From positions 62,001 to 126,000 of the forward strand of contig JAEXFI010000034.1 in the NCBI GenBank assembly GCA_023400235.1: a stretch of 64,000 nt of DNA. Reading direction: 5' to 3'. Origin of the DNA: Bacillota bacterium (GTDB taxonomy: Bacteria; Bacillota; Clostridia; Acetivibrionales; DSM-1351). The notes beneath the pieces were generated by a model. The model was not told the origin of the DNA. It did not search any database and was given only the letters and a program-made list of their open reading frames with translations. A program made the translations under genes and the position numbers. Each line of letters opens with the position of its first letter. Positions within the stretch are counted from its first letter, which is position 1. Shown in pieces: positions 16,435 to 23,157 of the stretch.

Positions 16435-18156
16435 TCATTTCCCGGCAGGAAATTCAGTTATCTGGCCAAGTAAATATTTTTTTATAAGGGAATAATCAAT
16501 TGCATCTACTGAGCCGCTTCCATCAAGGTCTGCAGCTTTAATGGACTGATTGTTTTCAAGCACACATTTCTTCATCAGGGCCAGGTCAATTGAATCTATT
16601 GACTTATCTCCATTTAAATCGCCATATAAAATTTCAGGTTCAATATTTGTGGGATAGCTTTCGAGGTCGGGGAGCTCATCAAGGGTTATGCAGTACTCGC
16701 TCTTGTACATTTCTGCCAGCCAGCTCACAGGATTGTTCTGTTCTCCTGTAAGGTGCCAGCCATACCAGGGACAGAAATACAGCCAGGCGGCTTTTTCGTC
16801 AATAAGTCCGGATACCCTGGGTATGGTATCGTTTTCGCTCATTGTAACCAGTTTTTTTCCGTTTGTCAGTTTGACCATATTGTAGAAGGTGGAGGAAATA
16901 GCACTTCCGTTGGGCAGCCCGTCCTTGGCGTTGTACTTGTCATAGCCCAGGATATCGACCACGTCGTCACCGGGATACCATTTTGGAGATGTATCATAGG
17001 TATAGGAGGTCCAGACCCATATAAGGTTGTTGAGCTTATACTCATTTGTAAATTTGTCATAGAGCAGCCTGTAAAGCTGCACGCAATTTTCAGGACCCTG
17101 GGCACCCCACCAGAACCAGCCGCCCTCGGCTTCGTGCAGAGGCCTGAAAAGGACTGGGACTCCCGCATCCTGAAGCTGCTTGAACTTGCCGGCCATAACC
17201 CTTATATCATCCAGCAGCGCGGTGTTTTCTGCCGTTCCGGCAGTCAGGGCCTTGGATATGCTGAAGGTTGTGCTGTCGGTATAGAAGCTGTTATCGGCTT
17301 TTTTGCCTATATTGCCTGGTGAGAACCAATGCCAGCAGACTGTAGGAATACCGCCCTTGACCTTGTACCAGTCGATGACGCGCTCGGCACAGAGATCATC
17401 CCAGAGCAGGCCGTTCCCTCTGTAATTCATGAAGTCAAAGCCTCTGACCGCGGGCAGCTTGCCGGTTTTTTCTTTTATGTAGGTAAATTCAGCCTCCGAG
17501 CCTTCATAGTTGTGTGAACCGCACAACTCCTGCTGTCCGGAAAGAATGTGCTTTCCGTAAACATCCACCAGATAGCTCATCAAGGCTTTGGTTTCCTGGG
17601 TAGCGTTGGGATTTACCAGCGTTTTTTCTACCTTCAGATTGCTTATGCTTTCATCAGCAGGTTTGACAATCAGGTAATCAAAAAAGGTGTAACCCCAGTA
17701 GCTTTCAAACTGGATATTGTTTGTACCCTGATTGAGCTTCACAATGCCTGCCGACATTTCCTTCCAGCTGAGAGTGTAGGGAAAACTCACCTCTCCCTGG
17801 TTTGAATTGTTAACATTGAGGTACTGCACTTTTTTGGTCTTGTCAAAGGGCTGTGCATAACGGACAATAAGCTCGTACAGACCTGTCTGGCTTACAGCTA
17901 CATTTACAGAAGTACTGGTGCCCTTTTGACCTATAAAGCTGCAGGTAGCTCCTGTCAGATCAAAAGTCAGCCCGTCATCGGTTTTTCCCACGTAGTCCGT
18001 ATGAATTTCAGCATTGTTTTGAACGCCGTTTTCAAATTCATACTTGCTTCCGTCAGGTGGTGAGGTGGCTGCAGCCGCACTCATGAATGACATGGCCGGT
18101 ATAAATACTGCCAGTGTCAATGCCAAGAAAACCCTCAATGTGGTTTTCTTCCTCAT
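16435..18156 (-). CDS. Cellulosomal GH26 beta-mannanase with CBM35 and dockerin
   Basis: A secreted beta-1,4-mannanase targeted to the cellulosome. After the signal peptide (1-30) comes a CBM35-type beta-sandwich (about 38-166, EFENGVQNNAE ... FFDYLIVKP). The GH26 barrel (175-490) has the acid/base Glu342 in FRPLHEAEGGWFWW and the nucleophile Glu441 in TMSENDT. A dockerin (511-566) ends the protein: DLNGDKSIDSIDLALMK and DLDGSGSVDAIDYSLIK, with Ser-Ile and Ala-Ile at the recognition positions. ATG follows AGGAGG at good spacing. With the adjacent GH9 it forms a small cellulosomal enzyme cluster. Confidence 0.94.
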   Translation of the reverse strand: MRKKTTLRVFLALTLAVFIPAMSFMSAAAATSPPDGSKYEFENGVQNNAEIHTDYVGKTDDGLTFDLTGATCSFIGQKGTSTSVNVAVSQTGLYELIVRYAQPFDKTKKVQYLNVNNSNQGEVSFPYTLSWKEMSAGIVKLNQGTNNIQFESYWGYTFFDYLIVKPADESISNLKVEKTLVNPNATQETKALMSYLVDVYGKHILSGQQELCGSHNYEGSEAEFTYIKEKTGKLPAVRGFDFMNYRGNGLLWDDLCAERVIDWYKVKGGIPTVCWHWFSPGNIGKKADNSFYTDSTTFSISKALTAGTAENTALLDDIRVMAGKFKQLQDAGVPVLFRPLHEAEGGWFWWGAQGPENCVQLYRLLYDKFTNEYKLNNLIWVWTSYTYDTSPKWYPGDDVVDILGYDKYNAKDGLPNGSAISSTFYNMVKLTNGKKLVTMSENDTIPRVSGLIDEKAAWLYFCPWYGWHLTGEQNNPVSWLAEMYKSEYCITLDELPDLESYPTNIEPEILYGDLNGDKSIDSIDLALMKKCVLENNQSIKAADLDGSGSVDAIDYSLIKKYLLGQITEFPAGK

Positions 18157-18197
18157 AAAAAATCGCCTCCTATTCTAGTATTTTGAAATATAATGGG

Positions 18198-18234
18198 CTA
18201 TTTTATCGTATTTTACATAATTGTAATAAAATAG
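18198..18234. promoter_or_regulatory. Inverted repeat upstream of the GH26 gene
   Basis: CTATTTTAT (18198-18206) and ATAAAATAG (18226-18234) are perfect 9-bp arms 19 bases apart, 42 bases before the mannanase start on its upstream side. It could be an operator or activator site. Confidence 0.45.
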
Positions 18235-18294
18235 GCCACATACACATATTATTACATTTTATCCCATCTTACAATTAGTTTATTTTTATACTCA

Positions 18295-18365
18295 GTATTC
18301 AAATTTGTAAGGACAAATTTTAAATTCTCCGCCTTATGAATATAATTTAAATAGAACTCCTCCAG
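18295..18365 (+). promoter_or_regulatory. Copy A of a duplicated 71-bp promoter-like element
   Basis: Colinear, gap-free similarity over 71 bases to 42105-42175. Both copies hold a dyad, here AAATTTGT-4-ACAAATTT (18301-18320), then 20 bases later a TATAAT (18341-18346), then AATAGAA and CTCCAG. No canonical -35 lies 17 bases before the TATAAT, so activator-dependent or alternative-sigma use is possible. Downstream lie a possible 33-codon gene and a long terminator hairpin. Confidence 0.6.
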
Positions 18366-18404
18366 CCCATGTCGGGATGCAGGTATTGAAAAGGGGTCCA
18401 GGGT

Positions 18405-18506
18405 ATGCCGAAAGTTAGTCCCAGAAAAGTAGTCAGTATATATAAAGGAAAAGTTGATGTAAAGGAACTGATTTGCAAGATAATAATGCTGTCGGCAAAA
18501 GGATAG
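18405..18506 (+). CDS. Possible 33-residue small protein
   Basis: ATG at 18405 follows AAAAGGGG with 8-base spacing. The frame encodes a basic peptide beginning MPKVSPRKVVSIYKGK, with a hydrophobic patch (ELICKIIML), and ends in TAG at 18504. It lies about 52 bases after the presumed start of transcription from element A and 40 bases before a strong terminator, so promoter, ribosome site, frame and terminator form a complete unit. No homologue known to me; the frame is short enough to arise by chance. Confidence 0.35.
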   Translation: MPKVSPRKVVSIYKGKVDVKELICKIIMLSAKG

Positions 18507-18546
18507 AAGAGAACACCAAAGTACACGGTACATGTCTTATTTAAAC

Positions 18547-18607
18547 ATATGTACAAAAACCAGGCAGGTAGAAGAGAAACTTCTGCCTGCCTGGTTTTTG
18601 TACATAT
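18547..18607. terminator. 28-bp stem hairpin, bidirectional terminator
   Basis: Arms 18547-18574 and 18580-18607 pair over 28 bases with one T-G wobble, loop AGAAA. The stem contains AAAAA/TTTTT tracts. It lies downstream of the minus-strand inclusion-body-like genes and of the small plus-strand frame. Confidence 0.7.
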
Positions 18608-18699
18608 ATGCTGCCAGAACTGTTGTAAATAAGCCAGCTATGTTAGTTTATAAAGTTTGTGACTATAATATGTAACAGCTTAAAAATCAATAATATATA

Positions 18700-19119
18700 T
18701 TAGCATGAAGTAATAAAGGGATCCCATGTAACAACATGGGTTCCGTTTATTATTATTTTAACCTGGTAGGTCTGGCTGCCCTGATTGATTGCTCGGCCCA
18801 TCCAGTAGGTGTTATCGTCTGACTGGGGCTGCGGAGATCCCTCGCCGCCGAAAACATTGCCGCTGGAAACCTGGAAGCCTGCAATGGAAACAGTATCCTG
18901 GGTATCGGGGTCCAATGCCTCTGCCCGCCAGGATATATAGTCTCCTGCAAAGCATTTTGTGGACAGTTCGAGAGTTCCCTCCCCTGTGCTTCCCAGCTCG
19001 ACTTTGTTGTCTATCATATAAATTTCTCGGGTGTCTCCGCTTAAAACTCTGGCGGTATCCACAGTAATCACTATTTTTGTCTGGGCTCTGACCTGAGCCT
19101 GATATTCTTGTATAGTCAT
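18700..19119 (-). CDS. AidA/PixA-like inclusion-body-type protein, copy 2
   Basis: A 139-residue soluble protein without signal peptide, paralogous to the next gene upstream: KIVITVDTARVLSGDTREIYMIDN here against KIVIYVDTAKARTGSTQGIYMVDN there, GDYISWRAEALDPDTQDTV against NDYVSWRILPIDPDTHDTT. This layout (an IDV-type strand with DT, a Y-M-I/V turn, a G-S/T strand, then GD-I/V-W-R) matches the AidA/PixA family known from Xenorhabdus, Photorhabdus and Ralstonia as abundant inclusion-forming or quorum-linked proteins. The start at 19119 follows AGGAGG at 7 bases; the frame reaches 19137 but without support. Second gene of a two-gene operon. Confidence 0.65.
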   Translation of the reverse strand: MTIQEYQAQVRAQTKIVITVDTARVLSGDTREIYMIDNKVELGSTGEGTLELSTKCFAGDYISWRAEALDPDTQDTVSIAGFQVSSGNVFGGEGSPQPQSDDNTYWMGRAINQGSQTYQVKIIINGTHVVTWDPFITSC

Positions 19120-19166
19120 TGTTTGAGCCTCCTTCATAAAATTAGCTTATTTAAGCCTGAATTATT

Positions 19167-19592
19167 CTAGCCGCATATGTTAAGACTTGGGCTGATTTTT
19201 AACTGAACGGGATTTCTGCCGCTTTCAGAAATCAATATATTGATGGGAGTGGCGTAATTACCCGCATTTTCTGCTCTTCCAACCCAAACATCCCCAGCGG
19301 TGCTGGATTGAGTGGGATTACCTCCGTAGCCCCAGGCCATGGACTGGTCAAAGCTTGTAATAACTGTGGTGTCATGGGTGTCTGGGTCGATGGGCAGAAT
19401 CCTCCAGGAAACATAGTCATTGGTATTGCAGTATGTATTCAGTGAGGCACTTCCCTCGTTGGTGCTTCGTGGAGCCCTGTTGTCCACCATATAGATGCCC
19501 TGTGTAGAACCTGTTCTTGCCTTTGCAGTGTCAACATAAATTACAATTTTAACATTACAGTCTGATGGTGATGGTTTTGTTATTTGTACCAT
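19167..19592 (-). CDS. AidA/PixA-like inclusion-body-type protein, copy 1
   Basis: First gene of the pair, 141 residues, ATG just after AAAGGAGTG. It shares the fold pattern of its neighbour over its full length (roughly one third identical by eye), with the conserved core VDTA, IYMVDN, GSASLNTYCNTNDYVSWR and VGRAENAGNY. Cytoplasmic by lack of a signal. In the Gram-negative members the proteins accumulate to high level in stationary phase; here the promoter is a perfect consensus with dyads in and beside the spacer, which fits high but controlled expression. Function unknown. Confidence 0.65.
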   Translation of the reverse strand: MVQITKPSPSDCNVKIVIYVDTAKARTGSTQGIYMVDNRAPRSTNEGSASLNTYCNTNDYVSWRILPIDPDTHDTTVITSFDQSMAWGYGGNPTQSSTAGDVWVGRAENAGNYATPINILISESGRNPVQLKISPSLNICG

Positions 19593-19627
19593 ATTTTTAC
19601 ACTCCTTTCGGTTTTTTAAAACATTTT

Positions 19628-19641
19628 GTCATAAATGATAT
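19628..19641. promoter_or_regulatory. Operator-like dyad downstream of the inclusion-protein promoter
   Basis: GTCATAAATGAT (19629-19640) has the same GTCAT...ATGA design as the dyad in the promoter spacer, about 35 bp away. ATGATATCAT (19635-19644) overlaps it as a perfect palindrome. Confidence 0.45.
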
Positions 19642-19655
19642 CATTTTCTGCTGTT

Positions 19656-19684
19656 ATTATATGTCATTAAAAATGACGTGTCAA
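19656..19684 (-). promoter_or_regulatory. Perfect-consensus sigma-A promoter with a dyad in the spacer
   Basis: On the minus strand TTGACA (plus 19679-19684), 17 bases, TATAAT (plus 19656-19661). The spacer holds GTCATTAAAAATGAC (19663-19677), a 6-3-6 dyad. A protein bound there would cover both promoter elements, so repression is expected. It drives the two inclusion-type genes. Confidence 0.8.
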
Positions 19685-19938
19685 TAATTATTTTCACAAT
19701 TTTTTCCAGGCAATACAAAGGTCGTATGTCGAATTTTGCGACAGTAATACAATACAAAATACTAAAAGTATGTTAATTATATATGTCAGATATAATGAAA
19801 ACTAATTGCCTATTGCAAAATTTTGTATTATTATTAATATAAATACAATTAATCAAGTCAATTATCATGGGCTGAAATCCGATAACTTAAACCGTAGTTG
19901 ACTTTATGAAGCTGTTGTGATTCTAATGGAGGAAGAGT
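19685..19938. other. Divergent regulatory gap
   Basis: AT-rich gap between the inclusion-type genes and the regulator, with repeated AATACAA words (19746-19760) and a TATAAT at 19791-19796 that may serve the regulator. No gene. Confidence 0.5.
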
Positions 19939-20559
19939 ATGGGAGACCAATTCAAGATTATTATTATTGATGATGAACAGGGAATTATTGACTCAATTAA
20001 GGCAAACCTGCCGCCTGAGTACGTTGTAAACGGCTTTGTAACTTCCAAAGAAGGTATGGAGGCCATCAGGGAAAACAGCTATGACCTCTTGATACTTGAC
20101 TTTTTCATTGATGCCATGAATGGAAGACAGATAACCGAAAAAATCAGAAAAACTGATGATGAGATATACATAATGCTGCTTACAGGCAGAGCTGAAGAGG
20201 CTCCAGGAATTGAAATATTGAAGACCATGGACATACAGATGTATTTTGAGAAATCGGCCAATTTTGAAGAATTGCTGATTATGATTGAATCCGCCCGGAA
20301 GTCCATAGAACATTCCAGAAGAGAGGGCAGCTTCGGAATACGCCTTAAAAGGCTCAGGAAAATACACAATATCAGCCAGGAGGAGCTGGGAAAAATTCTT
20401 GGTGTTGGCCGTACTGCCGTTGCAAACTGGGAAACCAACCAGACTGAGCCCACTGGAGAGAATATCAAGAAGCTGGCGGATCTTTTCAGAGTCACAACAG
20501 ATTATTTACTCTGTTATAATGCCAATTTTGGGGATACTCCAAGTCTGAATAAAAAATAA
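19939..20559 (+). CDS. Response regulator: receiver domain fused to an XRE/Cro-type HTH
   Basis: Residues 5-122 are a receiver domain: acidic pair Asp11-Asp12, phosphorylation site Asp54 (LLILDFF), Thr82 and Lys105 all in place. Residues 134-192 are a lambda-repressor-type helix-turn-helix (RLKRLRKIHNISQEELGKIL ... AVANWETNQTEP), a family more usual in phage and plasmid repressors than in two-component outputs. GGAGG precedes the ATG. It is divergent from the inclusion-protein operon and 51 bases upstream of a histidine kinase, so it is the natural candidate to bind the GTCAT...ATGAC dyads. Phosphorylation control is inference from intact residues. Confidence 0.85.
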   Translation: MGDQFKIIIIDDEQGIIDSIKANLPPEYVVNGFVTSKEGMEAIRENSYDLLILDFFIDAMNGRQITEKIRKTDDEIYIMLLTGRAEEAPGIEILKTMDIQMYFEKSANFEELLIMIESARKSIEHSRREGSFGIRLKRLRKIHNISQEELGKILGVGRTAVANWETNQTEPTGENIKKLADLFRVTTDYLLCYNANFGDTPSLNKK

Positions 20560-20610
20560 AGACATTTTTAGTGAAAGCCTGGTCAAGAGCTTTCAAAGCA
20601 GAGGTTTTTT

Positions 20611-22455
20611 ATGCTTGAGACAACAATAAAAATATTAATTTACTTTTTTTCCGCGGTAATACACATTACCCTCTTCATCCAAATAAGGAATATCAGGCAT
20701 TCCAGGCTGCTGCACAGGATGTGTGCCTTGAATGTGCTGATATTATTCATCTGGACCGTACTTCGGCTGCTGAATGTTATTATAAGCTCTGCCACCGGCC
20801 ATATACTTTATGCCGTATACCTGGCAGGCTCCGTATGTGTGTTTTTTCTTCCAGCTACGCTGGTGACACTGTCAGTGCTGCTGGTAAAAGAAAAAATCAG
20901 CAGGATTATGACTTATGTATTGATTTTTGCCCCGCCGGCCATAAGCACTTTTATGCTTTTTACAAACAGCCTTCACCATCTGTTTATAAAGAGCTACTCT
21001 CCAAACGGCTATTCCTTTGTATTCGGCAGCTACTACTACGTTCACTGTACCTGGCAGCTGGCTTATGCAACCTTTGCAGTGATATATCTGCTGTTCTTCA
21101 GTTTAAAATACACAAATTGTCTTACAAAGCAGATTTTGCTTGTGGTTCTTGGAATTGTTACACCTATTGCAGTTGACTACCTGGTCTATGTTACATATTT
21201 CTCAAGTCTTCCTATTGCCATACCCGACAGTATTTATACCATGAGCTACTGTTTTACTGCAATCTGTCTGACCTTTGCCATACGAAGATACAAATTCCTT
21301 GACATGCTCCCTATAGCTATACGAAGTGTAGTGGATTTTATCAGTGATTCCTTTGTGGTAATTGACTATAAAAGCAATGTGCTTGAAGTAAACAAAAACT
21401 TCAGGGAACGGTTCGGACAACTCATTGACACAGAGGAAAACAACTTTTTCAAGGCGCTCAATGATGCCAAGCTATACCAACTGGCGGGAAAATTAACTGA
21501 ATATGTATACTTGTCCGAGCACTCCCATGAAAACGCAAAAATTGAATATGAGCTTACTCTTAAAAATGAGCAAAGATATTTTGAGATAGAAATAATACAT
21601 ATCCATGCACATAAGCAGTTTATGGCCATACTGGTGTTTTTCAGAGATATGACTGAACACAGGCAGGTATTAAGGCTTATGGAGGAAAACTCCAAACAGA
21701 TGATGGAACAGGCCCGGCTTATTTCCCTGCAAAATCTTATCGGCGGAATATCTCACAATATAAAATCCCCCCTAATGTCGGCCTCAGGCGGGGTACTGGC
21801 GTTAAAAAACCAGACGGCAAAGATGGAAAGCCTGCTGGGAGGCATCAACCTGGGAGAAAAGCAGCAGGAATGCGGGGATATTATCAGGGATATGAAGAAA
21901 TGGGAGGACTCCATAAAAAACTATCTTGTCTATATATCAGATATTATTTCAGCGGTTAAGGATCAAACTGCCAGCATGAACGGAAGTCTTAACAAAAGCT
22001 TCACTGTTAATGACGTTGTGAGTAAAGTAACCATACTTTTGGATTTTGAACTTAAGAAATCAAACTGTAAATTGAGCTGCAGCTTGGACCTGGACCCTGA
22101 CACCCAGATAGAAGGTGATATATCAGTGCTTACACAGATTTTGGGTAATGTTATCATCAATGCAACTCATGCCTATACCAACGGAGGAATCATATATATA
22201 AAGGCTGCACGAAAGGGAGATTCGGTGCTTTTTACCGTGCAGGACACCGGAAAGGGAATGCCTTCGGAGGTAAAGAGCAAGATTTTCAATGAAATGATTA
22301 CAACAAAAGGCAAGGATGGTTCAGGACTGGGACTATATTTTGCAGGTATAGCAATAAAAAGCAAATTTATGGGTGCTATTAATTTAGAATCGGAAGAGGG
22401 CAGGGGAACTACAGTTTATATAACAATACCTCTAAAAGAAAATAAAAACAAATAA
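20611..22455 (+). CDS. Sensor histidine kinase with 7TM N-terminal domain and PAS domain
   Basis: The partner kinase of the receiver-XRE protein. Residues about 5-225 contain seven membrane helices, like the histidine-kinase 7TM sensor module. Residues 240-350 are a PAS domain (FISDSFVVIDYKSNVLEVNKN). The phosphoacceptor box is SHNIKSPL with His382 instead of the usual SHELRTPL, then about 80 residues of helical dimerisation region. The ATPase domain has NVIINATHAY (N box), DTGKGMP (G1) and GSGLGLYFA (G2). All needed residues are present. The ATG is 51 bases after the regulator stop, behind AGAGG. Confidence 0.9.
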   Translation: MLETTIKILIYFFSAVIHITLFIQIRNIRHSRLLHRMCALNVLILFIWTVLRLLNVIISSATGHILYAVYLAGSVCVFFLPATLVTLSVLLVKEKISRIMTYVLIFAPPAISTFMLFTNSLHHLFIKSYSPNGYSFVFGSYYYVHCTWQLAYATFAVIYLLFFSLKYTNCLTKQILLVVLGIVTPIAVDYLVYVTYFSSLPIAIPDSIYTMSYCFTAICLTFAIRRYKFLDMLPIAIRSVVDFISDSFVVIDYKSNVLEVNKNFRERFGQLIDTEENNFFKALNDAKLYQLAGKLTEYVYLSEHSHENAKIEYELTLKNEQRYFEIEIIHIHAHKQFMAILVFFRDMTEHRQVLRLMEENSKQMMEQARLISLQNLIGGISHNIKSPLMSASGGVLALKNQTAKMESLLGGINLGEKQQECGDIIRDMKKWEDSIKNYLVYISDIISAVKDQTASMNGSLNKSFTVNDVVSKVTILLDFELKKSNCKLSCSLDLDPDTQIEGDISVLTQILGNVIINATHAYTNGGIIYIKAARKGDSVLFTVQDTGKGMPSEVKSKIFNEMITTKGKDGSGLGLYFAGIAIKSKFMGAINLESEEGRGTTVYITIPLKENKNK

Positions 22456-22479
22456 TGTAAAACTTTCTGTTAAAACCAA

Positions 22480-22508
22480 TTGATAGTAAATGGCATATTT
22501 GTTATAAT
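22480..22508 (+). promoter_or_regulatory. Sigma-A promoter
   Basis: TTGATA (22480-22485), 17 bases, TATAAT (22503-22508), about 50 bases before the fascin-like gene. Confidence 0.8.
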
Positions 22509-22558
22509 TAAACAGAAAGCTACATATTTTGTTATAAAATGCAAAGAGGGGTGTTTTT

Positions 22559-22960
22559 ATGTCGTTTATGGGCGCAAGGGTTGCGGTAAAACCCTGTAAT
22601 GGAGAGTTTTTGTCATTTGAATGCAGTGGGAAATTAACATCGGTAAATTGTTGTGATGACGCGGTACCGGAAATAATATTCAGTGTGCCTTTAGCAATAA
22701 ATAATGCATACATTCAGACTCACACAAGAGATATGATTACTGTACGGGAAAACGGTCACCTGGGAATAAAATCCCGAACGGAGCAAATAAGCGAATCAGA
22801 GTTATTCGATTTCATCTGTCTTGGTTTAAACAGAGTTGCCATAAGGGCACATAACGGTATGTTTGTTAGCTTCAAACCCGACCAGAACAAACTTATGTGT
22901 GCAGACGGCAGCTCAATAGGGCCCAATGAAACCTTTGAGGTGATTGTTGTGTTCAAATAA
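22559..22960 (+). CDS. Fascin-like beta-trefoil protein
   Basis: A 133-residue cytoplasmic protein. Two to three beta-trefoil leaves of the fascin type can be seen: VAVKPCNGEFLSFECSGKL at the start and VAIRAHNGMFVSFKPDQNKL followed by GPNETFEVIVV at the end, with a central leaf (AYIQTHTRDMITVRENGHLG). Fascin-like trefoils bind actin in animals and carbohydrates or other ligands in bacteria, usually as parts of secreted enzymes; a free intracellular one is less usual. It has its own promoter and terminator. Function unknown; neighbours suggest a storage or stress role as weak inference. Confidence 0.7.
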   Translation: MSFMGARVAVKPCNGEFLSFECSGKLTSVNCCDDAVPEIIFSVPLAINNAYIQTHTRDMITVRENGHLGIKSRTEQISESELFDFICLGLNRVAIRAHNGMFVSFKPDQNKLMCADGSSIGPNETFEVIVVFK

Positions 22961-23015
22961 ATTCGTATATATCTTATAAGTCCAAGGCTGGACCTAAAGG
23001 CTCAAAGCTTTAAAT

Positions 23016-23056
23016 GCAAAAAAAGTTCTGTTCATAATGAACAGGGCTTTTTTTGC
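23016..23056. terminator. Intrinsic terminator
   Basis: Arms 23016-23033 and 23039-23056 (GCAAAAAAAGTTCTGTTC with GAACAGGGCTTTTTTTGC), loop ATAAT; A/T tracts make it work on both strands. Confidence 0.85.
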
Positions 23057-23157
23057 TAATCCACCCCATTACACGGCACAAAACAGGCGGATGTGCTGAC
23101 TGTGTAGATTAATTGCAGAATAATACACTGGCAGTTGCATACAATAATTAAAATATT

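Noticed and set aside
19893..19913. ACCGTAGTTGACTTTATGA resembling the flank of the structured element at 54.2 kb, and TTGACTTTATGAA also at 747
   Set aside because: Too short and without the stems; the words look like promoter -35 chance matches.
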